Numbered from the stretch's first letter, positions 1-9,203 are shown. The stretch: 64,000 bases of DNA from Pirellulaceae bacterium (GCA_018402565.1 JAGYIQ010000004.1:496001-560000); one strand, 5' to 3'. The notes: generated from the sequence alone by a model not told the origin. Numbers and translations: made by a program.

Positions 1-870
1 CCAAGGGGCAACGATCCTTCTCTTTGATTATTGGGGGGCGCTGGTAGCCGGTCAGTCATCGCCCCATCGGCACGAGGCCGACGGTGGCGATGTGACCAAG
101 GGGCACAGAGCCTTCTTTTTGATCATTGGGGGGGCTGGTAGCCGGTCAGTCATCGCCCCCACTCGGGCACGAGGCCGACGGTGGCCGATGTGACCAAGGG
201 GCACAGAGCCTTCTTTTTGATCATTGGGGGGGCTGGTAGCCGGTCAGTCATCGCCCCATCGGCACGAGGCCGAAGGTGGCGGTGAGACCAAGGGGCAACG
301 ATCCTTCTTTTTGGGTGTTTGGGGGGGCTTTCTCGCTGCCAAACTTTCGGTCCCACGGGTGAACCCGCGGGGGCCGTGTGGCCAAGCGGCAAAGGTCCTT
401 CTTTTTGATTGTTATTGGTGGAGTGTTCTAGCTACCCAAACTTTCGCTCCGGCGGGGTAAACCCACCGGGGGCGATGTGACCAAGAGGCAAAACGCCTTC
501 TTTTTGATTATTGTGGGGATAGCTGGTAGCCGGTCAGTCATCGCCCCGCCGGCATGAAGCCGACGGTGGCGATGTGACCAAGGGGCAATGAGCCTTCTTT
601 TTGATCGTTGGGGGGAGGGCTGGTAGCCGGTCAGTCATCGCCCCATCGGCACGAGGCCGAAGGTGGCGATGTGACCAAGGGGCAGACGAGCCTTCTTTTT
701 GATCATTGGGGGGGGGCTGGTAGCCGGTCAGTCATCGCCCCATCGGTACGAGGCCGAAGGTGGCGATGTGGCCCAGGGGCAAAGATCCTTCTTTTTGATT
801 ATTGTGGGGGCGGTCTCGCTGCCAAACTTTCGGTCCCACGGGTGAACCCGCGGGGGCCGGAATGTAGACC
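1..870. repeat. Tandem array of about nine 97-bp hairpin-bearing units
   Basis: Units begin near 1, 96, 194, 288, 382, 481, 578, 675 and 772, each 94-99 bp long. Each has a conserved half (ACCAAGGGGCA, then CCTTCTTTTTGAT and a G-run) and a variable half that can form a hairpin. The variable half has at least three versions: TCGGC-acgag-GCCGA, CGGGT-ga-ACCCG and GGGT-aa-ACCC with outer CCGG/CCGG. The stem is kept while its sequence changes. Open frames across it are low-quality and I read none as genes. The array may extend left of the window. Confidence 0.9.
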
Positions 871-932
871 AGCAGCCCGCTGCTGGTTTGTGATTGAGAG
901 CCGGCATCAATAGGTGTTCGCTCGGAGATGTG

Positions 933-1142
933 TTAGGAAATTGGAAGGCTATCGGTCTCTCGACGGGTGAGGCGTTGCAACCAGAGTTGGGCTCGAAAGG
1001 GTTTGAGAGTCTGCATACCGCGGAACTGGTTCATGCGACCGCGCACGCCGCCGGCGATGCGGGTGAACGTCGCTGCGGCGTCTTGCCTGTAGGTTACGTC
1101 GAGCATGGTGCCGCGCACGCCTCTGGCGTTGCGGTTAAACAC
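933..1142 (-). CDS. Doubtful small ORF built on a 74-bp direct duplication
   Basis: A GTG-started frame of 69 codons with an in-frame stop only a few codons upstream. The peptide contains two related blocks, ARGVRGTM and AGGVRGRM, because the DNA near 1036-1081 is repeated near 1110-1154. I recognise no family and see no convincing ribosome binding site. It may be a decayed gene fragment or non-coding sequence beside the 97-bp array. Confidence 0.2.
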   Translation of the reverse strand: MFNRNARGVRGTMLDVTYRQDAAATFTRIAGGVRGRMNQFRGMQTLKPFRAQLWLQRLTRRETDSLPIS

Positions 1143-1234
1143 CGCCGCCGCGTCCTATCTGAAACTCAGCTGCCCTCTGCGGGTTTGAAGTGAGAAACCG
1201 ACTCGGCCAATTACGGCGTGCGGAGGGCAGGGCA

Positions 1235-2361
1235 CTAGTGCGAGGTCGGCTGTGCCGCCTGCGAGCGGTGACTGGTGGCCAACACGCCCAATGTGACGCA
1301 GACGATGATCCCCCCCGCGAGACTGGTGAGCAGTCCCAAGATCCAGACCGCCGACTGGCCGTCTCGCGACCAGGGCACCGCCAGGGCGGAAACTAGCCCG
1401 GCGGCGGTCGCGCTACCAATAGTCATGACGGCCTGCAAGTTGGCCGACCCGCGCTGGGACAATTGCTGCGCGCGGCCCTGCAAGATGACCTGGCCACAGC
1501 AATTGATGCTGACCAAACTGACGCCAAAGATCAGCCACGGACTGCCCAACCATAAGGTGCTGTAGGCGGCCAACCAGCCCACAATCGCGGCAACGACCCA
1601 GAACAAGCCGGGCAAGCGGCGAGTCAGCGGCAACACCACGACCTCGATCAGCAACAGGCTGCCGATCGCGACCAGCCCGACCCCCGTCCCCATCAACGAG
1701 GCAGGTCCGAACGAATCGTACACTCGAGCGCACGCCCCCAGCGTCGCGAAGAGGATCAACAGTGGAATGAAACGCAGCCAACGCTGACGCGGACTCAGAT
1801 CCAGCACAGGTGGAGCCGGCGGATCCTCCAGCACCTGCTGCAGCAAAGTACGGCCCGGCATTTGCAACCCCAGCAAACCGACGGTAGCCACCACCAACAG
1901 GCCATAACTGAGTTCCGGCCAACGACACGAAGCGACCGCAAAGGCAATTCCATAGCCGATCGTTCCGCCTCGGCGAGTCCGGCTGAAGTCGCTATTGTCG
2001 ATAGCAGCGGCCGTGAGCTGCGCGAAGAACGCCGTATGGAACAGGGTCAGTAAGGCCGAGTTGAGCAGGATCGCTGCGGTGGAGTCCAAGTACAGAGCAG
2101 TCGGCGAGCCGACGATGTGGATCGCCAGCAGACCGGCCAGGCTCAAGGGCCATTTCGACGCCGGCAAGTTATAGCCAACGAGCGACAAGGCCACCAAAGT
2201 CACGCCAAAGACAAAAAACCCAGATTGGCCCCCAAGCCTACCCAGCCCAACATGGCGGTGCCATCCGAACGCTGGCCGATTTGATCCTGCCAACTCAGAT
2301 TGATGATGGTTCCTACAACAAATGCCGCCAATAACCGCCAAAAATTTATCCACTGGACCAT
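1235..2361 (-). pseudogene. MFS-like multi-helix transporter with an apparent frameshift
   Basis: Two overlapping frames together make one hydrophobic protein of about 375 residues with roughly 10-12 membrane segments, resembling a major-facilitator-type carrier. The N-terminal part starts at ATG 2361 (MVQWINFWRLLAAFVVGT) and runs to about 2210. The rest (VFGVTLVALSLVGYNLP onward) continues in the -1 frame to the stop at 1235. The break is at a run of six T on the coding strand (plus strand 2213-2218), which reads U UUU UUG, a possible -1 slippery heptamer. It could be a sequencing error, a real mutation or recoding. The substrate is unknown. An alternative upstream start in the downstream frame would give a non-hydrophobic, unlikely N-terminus. 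Confidence 0.65.
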
Positions 2362-2524
2362 ACAGGCCGTTTTGACCCCGCCTTGAGTTCTTCGCGTCGA
2401 ACGGCGGCGACCGCTCGCCAATCACGCGGTCGAGAATCATAGTCGCGTGTTTTAGGCCGGACAAGTGACGTGCCCCAAATTCAGATTATTTACCCAACGC
2501 CGGAGAATCTGCGAAGGCAAACGA

Positions 2525-2821
2525 TCAATAATGACCCACCCATTGCAGCACAAACGCGGCTGGAAAAGACTCCGTTGTGGCCGCCTCCGTGAAACGAACT
2601 TGTCGACTGAAGGCATACCCCAACTCGACCGAGGACAATTGCGCGAGTGGACCCATAAATTCAAATCCCACCACCACTCGGTAATCTCGATAAGTCAACA
2701 ACTCGCGGGTGTGGCTCGGCATCGTGGACGACAAGTCAACCCTGAACGCGGGGACGATAGACAGAACTCCCAACCGCGGCAAGAGCAAAATCACCGGCTC
2801 GCCGCTCGCCGGCGATCGCAA
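2525..2821 (-). pseudogene. C-terminal remnant of an outer-membrane beta-barrel-like protein
   Basis: A 98-codon frame with alternating hydrophobic/polar strands and the stretch VELGYAFSRQVRF, followed by a terminal strand ending in VLQWVGHY. This resembles the C-terminus of planctomycete barrel-like proteins of the DUF6268 type (family recalled from memory, not searched). There is no signal peptide or N-terminal half, and a stop lies a few codons upstream of the first start. I read it as a decayed 3' fragment. A very short real gene is the alternative. Confidence 0.35.
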
Positions 2822-2888
2822 ACCGTCAGCTGACAGGAGAGCGAGTCAAAAAGCGCGGCAAACGGTCGCGTGGATCGGCGTTGTGGGG

Positions 2889-3293
2889 TCAGAGCTCTTC
2901 CACCGTGTAGGCTCGGTCGCTGGGGTTGTAATGCAATCGATGGGTAGCCAGCAGTTGCGGCTCCCGTTTTCGCTGGGCTTCCTCCACACCTTCGATCCGG
3001 GCCGCTTGCAGGCTTGCATCGTCTTGGCCGCAAGCGTCGACCACCACCAAGTGCAGTCGGCCGTCGGGCACGTATTCGGGCTCGCGGAGATAGCCCGTCA
3101 CCAGTGGGTACGGCCGCAGAGGGATTGTGCACTCGGTCATGAATTGATCGTACGGCCCCTTATTGGAAAAGCCGTAGACCACTTGGATGGGCGAGCCATC
3201 GGTCGAGGCGATCAGTTGGGGGCCCAATCGATCTTTGCCGGACAACAGTACGTAATGGGGGGTGGGAATCAAGCGAGTGCTTTCTGGGTTCAA
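2889..3293 (-). CDS. Hypothetical protein encoded just downstream of floA
   Basis: 134 residues, soluble, without signal peptide or membrane helix. It begins 8 bp after the floA stop on the same strand, so it is probably co-transcribed and perhaps translationally linked. The sequence contains PTPHYVLLSGKDRLGPQL and a charged C-terminal half rich in Glu, Arg and Gln. I recognise no catalytic motif. Position suggests a role with the FloA membrane scaffold, but that is inference from neighbourhood only. Confidence 0.7.
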   Translation of the reverse strand: MNPESTRLIPTPHYVLLSGKDRLGPQLIASTDGSPIQVVYGFSNKGPYDQFMTECTIPLRPYPLVTGYLREPEYVPDGRLHLVVVDACGQDDASLQAARIEGVEEAQRKREPQLLATHRLHYNPSDRAYTVEEL

Positions 3294-3301
3294 GGCTGGA
3301 A

Positions 3302-4339
3302 TTAAGCGTTTTCTGCCGTGCGGCCCGGCGTGACTTTGAGTCGTGGGGGGGTGTGGGGTGTCAGCCGCAGGTGCCCCGCTTGAAAGGCGATGGCCAAAGC
3401 GGCTGGAATTTCGGCTTCCGCCAAGACCAACTGGGCCTGGCAGCGGGTCACTTCGGCCATCATTTCCTGTTCGTAGGCTCGGGCCACGGCCCGTCGCGTT
3501 TCGGCCACCGCCACGGCCATCCGCGTGTCCGCTTCCGCCTGGGCGATTTGCAAACGCGCCCCGATGTTTTCCCCCACTTCGATGCTGACGATATTGATTG
3601 AGACAATCTCAAAGGCGGTATTGCCATCCAACCCTCGGCCTAAGACCTTGGTCGAGATATTGTCGGGTTTGGCCAAAACTTCAAAGTGTGAATCCGCCGA
3701 TCCCACCGCGGAAATGATCCCGTGACCCACACGGGCGATGATGGTCTTCTCCGTCGCGCCCCCAATCAATTGAGCGAGGTTCGTGCGGATCGTCACGCGA
3801 ACCCGTATTTTTAACTCGATTCCATTCTTGGCAACGGCGCTCAAAACCGTCTTCTCGGACTGCCCCAGTTCCGGACAATCAATCACTCGTGGCGAGACAC
3901 TGGTTTGAACCGCCTCCAAGACATCTCTTCCCGCCAAATTGATGGCAGCGGCTTGATCAAAATCCAAATCGATGCCCGCTCGATTGGCCGCGATAATGGC
4001 CTGCAAGCAATTCTTGACATCGCCGCCCGCTAAGTGGTGAGCCTCCAAGCGTTCGGTGCTGATGCCCGTATCCCGCGAGATATTCAAGCCCGCCTGCCGA
4101 GCCATGATCTTGGCAGTCACGATCATCCCCAGCGGCACGCGTCGGAGTCGCATTCCGATCAAACTAAGGAAACTGACATCGGCTCGCGACATGTAGGCCG
4201 GGATCCACAACGATCCAAAATAAAACACAAACAAGATACCAATCAATAAAACGCCGGCGAGCAAGCCGCCGCCTAACCAGACGAGGGACCCGTCCGTTAA
4301 AAAGTCCAATTGGGACCAAAAAATATCCATCCGACACAT
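3302..4339 (-). CDS. floA: Flotillin-like protein FloA
   Basis: 345 residues, the usual length for the FloA/YqfA (UPF0365) family. An N-terminal membrane segment (about residues 22-45, LVWLGGGLLAGVLLIGILFVF) is followed by the family core: IPAYMSRADVSFLSLIGMRLRRVP, then a band-7/SPFH-like region with VRVTIRTNLAQLIGGATEKTI. The Ala/Glu-rich C-terminal helices (AEADTRMAVAVAETRRA) are typical of the oligomerising coiled coil. FloA organises membrane microdomains in bacteria. Start could be the first Met or Met4 (MDIFWSQL). It is followed at 8 bp by a small hypothetical gene, probably in the same transcript. Confidence 0.93.
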   Translation of the reverse strand: MCRMDIFWSQLDFLTDGSLVWLGGGLLAGVLLIGILFVFYFGSLWIPAYMSRADVSFLSLIGMRLRRVPLGMIVTAKIMARQAGLNISRDTGISTERLEAHHLAGGDVKNCLQAIIAANRAGIDLDFDQAAAINLAGRDVLEAVQTSVSPRVIDCPELGQSEKTVLSAVAKNGIELKIRVRVTIRTNLAQLIGGATEKTIIARVGHGIISAVGSADSHFEVLAKPDNISTKVLGRGLDGNTAFEIVSINIVSIEVGENIGARLQIAQAEADTRMAVAVAETRRAVARAYEQEMMAEVTRCQAQLVLAEAEIPAALAIAFQAGHLRLTPHTPPRLKVTPGRTAENA

Positions 4340-4720
4340 TCGATTTCTCTACCCACTTTTTCAGCAACAACACCCCAGCACAGTCGCCACGCAACCGCGA
4401 CCACAGGACCGCGACCATAAGACCTTGATCAACCCAACGAGAAAACGCCACTGGATTCTGCAATTGGCCAAATCGCAAGAGCCGAGTCTACCGCGGCAAA
4501 AGCCCGAGCTGTCGCCGTGCGGCCAATCCCTCAAGATGGGCTGACCCAAAATTATCGTTTTCAGAAAAAGTCACCAACTCCTCGCTGCCAGACATTATAG
4601 ACAGGCTTAGCGGAGAAATATAGCGGCCACTTGACTTTGCGCGGCAGCAGGCTATGATGCCAATGCGCGGCCAGCGTGTCGGGACCATAGCGTCAATCGA
4701 TCACACGCGAGGTCAACGCC
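4340..4720. other. Gene-free stretch upstream of floA
   Basis: No frame here looks coding. The segment should hold the floA promoter on the minus strand, but I cannot point to convincing boxes. Confidence 0.5.
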
Positions 4721-4723
4721 AGC

Positions 4724-4852
4724 TGGAAGGCAGATCCATTTGGAAGACAGATCCATTTGGAAGACAGATCCATTTGGAAGACAGATCCATTTGGAAGACG
4801 GATCCATTTGGAAGACGGATCCATTTGGAAGACGGATCGAATTGGAAGACAA
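4724..4852. repeat. 18-bp tandem repeat, about seven copies
   Basis: The unit CAGATCCATTTGGAAGAC is repeated head to tail, with the last copies carrying CGGATCC in place of CAGATCC. Because 18 is a multiple of three, frames through it stay open on both strands and give artefactual repeat peptides. I see no gene using it. Confidence 0.9.
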
Positions 4853-4895
4853 GTCGAAGAGCCGCTTGCCTGGTTGCAGCGGCTTGTTGAAGTGT

Positions 4896-4947
4896 AAGCC
4901 GATGTCGATGAATACAGAGATTGTATTCGTCGACATCGGCTTTTTTT
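4896..4947 (+). terminator. Strong intrinsic terminator without an obvious upstream gene
   Basis: A stem of about 20 bp (4896-4915 pairing with 4923-4942, arms built on AAGCCGATGTCGA and its complement, with one mismatch) and a 7-nt loop, followed directly by a run of seven T. The T-run places it on the plus strand. No plus-strand gene ends before it, so it may end a small RNA or be left from a lost gene. Confidence 0.75.
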
Positions 4948-4979
4948 GTTTCACAAATTTACTGGGGCTAAATTCACCA

Positions 4980-5198
4980 GTGCTTTGTCACCGTTTAATT
5001 TGGGATCGGTGTAGCGTCAGGCGCGTCACCGCTTGCCGAACGGGCCCTACGGTGCCGCGCAATCACCTGGACGCCCGACCCCTTTACCACACGCTTAAAG
5101 GAGTCAGGTGTCAATTGCCGGAACGGCCCTACGGGTGCTTCGCACAATTGACGCCTAACCCCTTTAGCACACGCCAAGGTTGGGCTGTGACAAAGCAC
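4980..5198. repeat. Palindromic intergenic element, long form (family D)
   Basis: The ends are GTGCTTTGTCACC (4980) and GTGACAAAGCAC (5187-5198), the same arms as the compact 40-bp hairpin at 24958-24997. Here about 175 bp sits between the loop side and the right arm. That insert holds two related hairpins as direct repeats (5016-5094 and 5103-5174), each beginning GTCAGG and ending CCCCTTTA.CACACGC, with arms such as GTCAATTG/CAATTGAC. It lies just upstream of the small gene at 5221. Confidence 0.75.
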
Positions 5199-5220
5199 TT
5201 GACTAAAGAAAGTTTCGACC

Positions 5221-5376
5221 ATGTTAGGCATCATCCTGTTGGTGGTTCTGATTCTGTTGTTACTCGGCGCGTTACCCTCCTGGGGTTACAGTCGCAATTG
5301 GGGAGCTGGTCCAAGCGGTGGGATTGGCCTGCTCTTGGTTATTGTCTTGGTATTGGTGTTGCTGGGACGTATCTAA
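5221..5376 (+). CDS. DUF3309-type 51-residue membrane protein
   Basis: A short gene of 51 codons starting at ATG 5221 and ending TAA. The peptide is MLGIILLVVLILLLLGALP, then a Trp/Gly-containing turn (SWGYSRNWGAGPSGG), then a second hydrophobic stretch IGLLLVIVLVLVLLGRI. Two short hydrophobic segments around a WGYSRNWG-like hinge match the DUF3309 family of tiny membrane proteins, which have no known function. An AAAGAAAG stretch precedes the start. It is monocistronic between a palindromic repeat and the PHP gene. Confidence 0.85.
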   Translation: MLGIILLVVLILLLLGALPSWGYSRNWGAGPSGGIGLLLVIVLVLVLLGRI

Positions 5377-5572
5377 ATGGCGATACGCACTGAATCTTAT
5401 GCCTGAATTGATGTAGATTCATTAACTTTCATTCGGCGCTCGAGCATGGTAGGATGTGCGAGCGTTGAGTGCGGCCACGGCGTGGTGGTGGTACGAGCGG
5501 AGGACGCTTTTGCCAGTCACTGGAGTTTACCGGTTACTGGATTTTTTCAGCTACTGGAGTGGGAGTCGGTCG

Positions 5573-6898
5573 ATGAGTCGCCATGACCAAAGTTCAAGCA
5601 AGTTTCTGTTGGCCGCAGCGTTGGGGTTCGTCTGGCTGGTGGGCGGGTCGAGCCTGAATTGGGCCCAGGACGCGGAGACTCGGAATTGGTACAAGGGCAA
5701 CCTGCACACGCATTCTTTCTGGAGCGACGGTGACGACTTCCCCGAGATGGTCGCGGATTGGTACAAGCAACGTGGCTACCACTTCCTCTCGCTGACCGAT
5801 CACAACGTCTTGGGCACCGACCTGCGCTGGATGAAGTACGACGAGATCGAGCGTCGCGGTGGGGCCGAGGTTTTGAACAAGTACCGAGCCCGTTTCGGTG
5901 CGGACTGGGTGTTGGAGCGTGAGGCCACGGAATCAACAGCCTATCGGATCGCTTTGCGGCCCTTGGAACAGTTCCGCAGCCTGTTGGAGGAACCGGAGGC
6001 GTTCCTGCTGATTCCCGGCGAGGAGATCTCGGACGGCGTCGGTCGCTTGCCGATCCATCTCAACGCCACCAATCTGGTGGAAGAACTGCCGCCGGCGCGA
6101 GGCGAGACGGTCCGCGAGGCGATCGCCAACAATGTGCGCGCCGTGGCCGAGCAAGCTCGGCGGAGCGGTCGCTCCGTGATGGTCCACTTGAATCATCCAA
6201 ACTTCGGCTGGGCGGTCACGCCCGAAGATTTGGCGTTTGTCGTCGAGGAGCCGTTCTTTGAAATCTACAACGGGCATCCGGCGGTCAATCAATTGGGCGA
6301 TGAGACGCGCCCCAGCCTCGAGAAGTTCTGGGACATCGCCAACACCCTGCGGATCGATCGCTTGTCCAGCCCACCGTTGTTCGGCTTGGGCACGGACGAC
6401 AGTCATAACTACCACGGCGTCAAAGGGGCGACACCCGGCCGAGGTTGGGTGGTCGTACGGGCCGAGAAACTGGAGGCGGACAGCTTGGTCCAGGCCATGA
6501 ATCGAGGAGACTTTTATGCCTCCAGCGGCGTGGAACTCCGGGACGTGCGGTTCGACCCCCAAGCCAACACCTTGGAACTGGAGATTCAAGCCCTCGATGG
6601 CGTCGAGTACACCACCCAGTTTATCGGCACGCCATTGGACTACGACAAGACCTGGCCGGCCGCCACGGACGCCGACGGGCGGACCCTGACGGTCCAGGAA
6701 CGCTACTGCCCGAAGATCGGCACGGTGCTGGCCACCGTCACGGGCTTGAACCCGAAGTACCAACTGACCGGCCAGGAACTCTACGTCCGAGCGGTCGTGA
6801 CCAGCAGTCGGCCGCACCCCAACCCCTCGCTGCCGGAGCAGAAAGAGCAAGCCTGGACCCAGCCCGTCGGGTGGGAGAAACGGTTTCGCGAGCAATAA
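5573..6898 (+). CDS. Secreted PHP-domain metal-dependent hydrolase
   Basis: 441 residues from ATG 5573. A signal peptide (FLLAAALGFVWLVGGSSLNWAQ) is followed by the PHP signature NLHTHSFWSDG (His45, His47 as metal ligands) and LSLTDHN. Later come LIPGEEIS, MVHLNHPN and GLGTDDSHNYHG, which complete the usual His/Asp/Glu metal site. The PHP family hydrolyses phosphoesters using two or three metals; the substrate here is unknown. The C-terminal 100 residues form a beta-rich domain. A frame extends 39 codons further upstream, but the signal peptide favours the chosen start. Confidence 0.85.
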   Translation: MSRHDQSSSKFLLAAALGFVWLVGGSSLNWAQDAETRNWYKGNLHTHSFWSDGDDFPEMVADWYKQRGYHFLSLTDHNVLGTDLRWMKYDEIERRGGAEVLNKYRARFGADWVLEREATESTAYRIALRPLEQFRSLLEEPEAFLLIPGEEISDGVGRLPIHLNATNLVEELPPARGETVREAIANNVRAVAEQARRSGRSVMVHLNHPNFGWAVTPEDLAFVVEEPFFEIYNGHPAVNQLGDETRPSLEKFWDIANTLRIDRLSSPPLFGLGTDDSHNYHGVKGATPGRGWVVVRAEKLEADSLVQAMNRGDFYASSGVELRDVRFDPQANTLELEIQALDGVEYTTQFIGTPLDYDKTWPAATDADGRTLTVQERYCPKIGTVLATVTGLNPKYQLTGQELYVRAVVTSSRPHPNPSLPEQKEQAWTQPVGWEKRFREQ

Positions 6899-6947
6899 CC
6901 CAGCGATCGCCTAGCAATCCTCAATCTCCCCGCCTGGCTGGTGAGAC

Positions 6948-8201
6948 TCAGCCGATTGACTGGGTGCCGGCCAGGAGTTTTCCGTGCAGGACCTCCCAGG
7001 GCTCGATGCCGAACGACAAGCGGATGGTGCCGGGCTCGATCCCCAGTTCCCGTCGTTGCGAGTCACTCAAGTGGCGGTGACTGCTGCTGGCGGGATGGCT
7101 CAGGGTCGTCCCACATTCGCCCAGCGACGGAAAATACTCGATCCGGCTCTGGGCCAAGAATCGCTCGACCGTGGTCCGACTCAGGTCCAGATGGCAGGTG
7201 ACCAAATTCCCGCAAATGTTCATCGGCTCGGGCTGGCCTGAGTCCGCTGCTCGGGCAGCAGCAGCCTCGGTATTGGCGATCCGGGCCACGTGTTCGTGAG
7301 TGGCATGCTGGGGCAGGCCAGGGTAATGGACGCGGGTGATCGTGGATTGCTGGGCCAGAAGTCGTGCGGCATTGGCGGCATTGGCACAGGCGCGTTCCAT
7401 CCGCAGGCCGAAGGTCATCAAGCCGCGTTCGGCCAGGTAACAATCCCAAGGGGCAGCGCCCAAACCCCAAGTCGAGACGACTTGGCGGAGTCGGCCCCAG
7501 CGGGAGTCATGGCCACAGACCATGCCCATCATCAGGTCGCTGTGCCCGTTGAGCATCTTGCTAACGCTCTCCCAGACCCAATCCACGCCCAGTTCCAAGG
7601 GGCGACAGAAGTACGGGGTGGCGAAGGTGTTGTCGACGGCGACTTGAAAATCGAGTTCTCGAGCCAGGGCCACGATGGCCGGCAGGTCGGCCACTTGCAG
7701 CAGTGGGTTGGCGATCGTCTCGACCAACAGCAGGCGAGTCCGACCGGGGACCACCGCTTCTCGGATCGTCTGCAAGTCCGTCGGGTCGAACTCGGTGGCC
7801 GAGATGCCAAACTTGGGCAATTCCTGCTGGACCAACACGCTGCTGCGGCCGTACAGGTGGCGGCTGATCAGGCAGTGATCACCCGCTCGCAGGACCTGCA
7901 ACACGATGGCTGAGAGGGCCGCCATGCCGCTGTTGGTCACCCAGGCGTGGTCGGCGTGGTGCAGCTGGCGGTACTTTTCCGCCAATCGAGCGGCGTTGGG
8001 ATGCCCATCCCGCTGGTAGGCGAAGCCGGGCTCGGTCCCACCCAGGATCCGATCGGCTTGATCGGGGGAATCGCAGGCGTAGGTCGCCGCCAGATGCACG
8101 GCCGGGACACTCGGGTGGGTCTGCAGCGGTGCGGCAGGTGGGTTGGAAACGCAGATTTCGTCCAAGTGGGGAAAACGCTTGTTTGTGCGATCTTCGGCCA
8201 T
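6948..8201 (-). CDS. Cystathionine gamma-synthase/lyase-family PLP enzyme
   Basis: 417 residues from ATG 8201 (MAEDRTNKRFPHLDEICVSN). Cys/Met-metabolism PLP family (fold type I): GFAYQRDGHPNAARLAEKY, NSGMAALSAIV, VAVDNTFATPYFCRPLELG, and the PLP lysine in SVSKMLNGHSDLMMG (Lys215). The usual SATKY is SVSKM here. The C-terminus has IRLSFGIEPWEVL. Such enzymes make cystathionine from an activated homoserine or cleave it in trans-sulfuration. The precise reaction cannot be read from sequence. It stands alone, convergent with the PHP gene and divergent from rpsR. Confidence 0.88.
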   Translation of the reverse strand: MAEDRTNKRFPHLDEICVSNPPAAPLQTHPSVPAVHLAATYACDSPDQADRILGGTEPGFAYQRDGHPNAARLAEKYRQLHHADHAWVTNSGMAALSAIVLQVLRAGDHCLISRHLYGRSSVLVQQELPKFGISATEFDPTDLQTIREAVVPGRTRLLLVETIANPLLQVADLPAIVALARELDFQVAVDNTFATPYFCRPLELGVDWVWESVSKMLNGHSDLMMGMVCGHDSRWGRLRQVVSTWGLGAAPWDCYLAERGLMTFGLRMERACANAANAARLLAQQSTITRVHYPGLPQHATHEHVARIANTEAAAARAADSGQPEPMNICGNLVTCHLDLSRTTVERFLAQSRIEYFPSLGECGTTLSHPASSSHRHLSDSQRRELGIEPGTIRLSFGIEPWEVLHGKLLAGTQSIG

Positions 8202-8491
8202 CGGCGTGGGTGCTCTAATGGGCAGGTAGGGGGGGTGAGGGCAAGTAGCTGGCGGCGGAATCGGGGGCTGGGTCTGGGGTCGCGGTCTGAACATCGCCCC
8301 AGGGACGCGGCCTGGAGAGCAGCGTAGCGAGGAAACCCCCGCGAGTACAGCGTGCCCAGCCCCACAGGGCGGACTGCGTAAAATTTCTCGATAAGGCTTG
8401 CAATGCAGGAGAATTTTTCGATAATGGCGAACCGGCCTGGGCGGTCCCAGGTCGCAGTCGTTAATTGTTTCCTCGATGGTTTGACTCAGAT

Positions 8492-8758
8492 ATGGTAAGC
8501 ATCCGTGCCCGTAAGCGGGCTAAAGCCAAGGCTCGTGCTCGTTCCGCGAAGCGAGACCCGCTGTTCATCGATGGCCAGCGTCCTCGGCCGATGTTCGTAG
8601 ATTACAAGGACGTGGAGTTCCTCCGCAAGCTGGTCAATCGCCACGGCAAGATTGTCGGACGACGCAAGACCGGTTGCACGGCAACCAGCCAGCATGCGAT
8701 CACAGCCGCCATCAAGCGTGCTCGTTTCATGGCTTTGATGCCCTACGTCGGCGAATAG
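8492..8758 (+). CDS. rpsR: 30S ribosomal protein S18
   Basis: 88 residues from ATG 8492. The N-terminus is highly basic (IRARKRAKAKARARSAKR), followed by the S18 core: VDYKDVEFLRKLVNRHGKIVGRRKTGCTATSQHAITAAIKRARFMALMPYV. S18 binds in the platform of the small subunit next to S6. In many bacteria it sits with rpsF, ssb and rplI, but here it is alone, which fits the scattered operons of planctomycetes. An upstream in-frame start at 8465 is possible but adds nothing typical of the family. Confidence 0.96.
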   Translation: MVSIRARKRAKAKARARSAKRDPLFIDGQRPRPMFVDYKDVEFLRKLVNRHGKIVGRRKTGCTATSQHAITAAIKRARFMALMPYVGE

Positions 8759-8860
8759 TCGCGGCATCTCGAAGCGATTGCCTGGCGGTAGGCTTTCTCC
8801 CCAGGGGCGTGTTCCAACGCTTCTGGGGTGGTTCCGGTGCGGAAATTCGAAACGCGTCAA

Positions 8861-9158
8861 GGGCTGGTTGATTTTTCCAGACTGGCTCGCGAGTGGGCCG
8901 TCCGACTTAAGAAAACCGAGCAGAAACAGGGCTTTTACGCCTCAACCGAAACGCTTGAGGGCTTGTTGATTTTTCCAGACTTAGTCGCGAAGGGGCTGCC
9001 CGATTCAAGAAAATCGGGCAAAAACACCGCGTTTTCGCCTCAATCGAAATGCTTGACGCATTCCGCTACGGAAAAATCAACCAGCCCTCGACGCGTTCCG
9101 CTGCGGAAAAACCAAGAAGTCCTTGACACATTCCGGTATGGAAGAATCAACAAGCCTC
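8861..9158. repeat. Intergenic inverted-repeat element, family A (locus 1)
   Basis: Two to three adjoining copies and half-copies of a unit of about 130 bp. One end reads GCTTGTTGATTTTTCCAGAC and the other is its near complement, GGAAAAATCAACAAGC. Inside are a small hairpin CCCGATT-caagaaa-ATCGGG and the block GCTTGACGCATTCCGCTACGG. The same unit occurs at five other places in the window. Confidence 0.85.
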
Positions 9159-9203
9159 GCCGGGTTTCTGGTGGGGCGGCTGTTTTAAGGGAGGCCCTGT
9201 CGG

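Noticed and set aside
1..870. CRISPR array
   Set aside because: Repeat plus variable part recur with few variants, there are no unique spacers, and no cas gene is present.
224..913. Open frames of 60-100 codons in the 97-bp array
   Set aside because: They follow the repeat period, exist on both strands, and have no start signals or protein-like composition.
4652..5393. Long frames on both strands across the 18-bp repeat
   Set aside because: They stay open only because the unit length is a multiple of three; the plus frame also runs through the terminator and the palindromic element.
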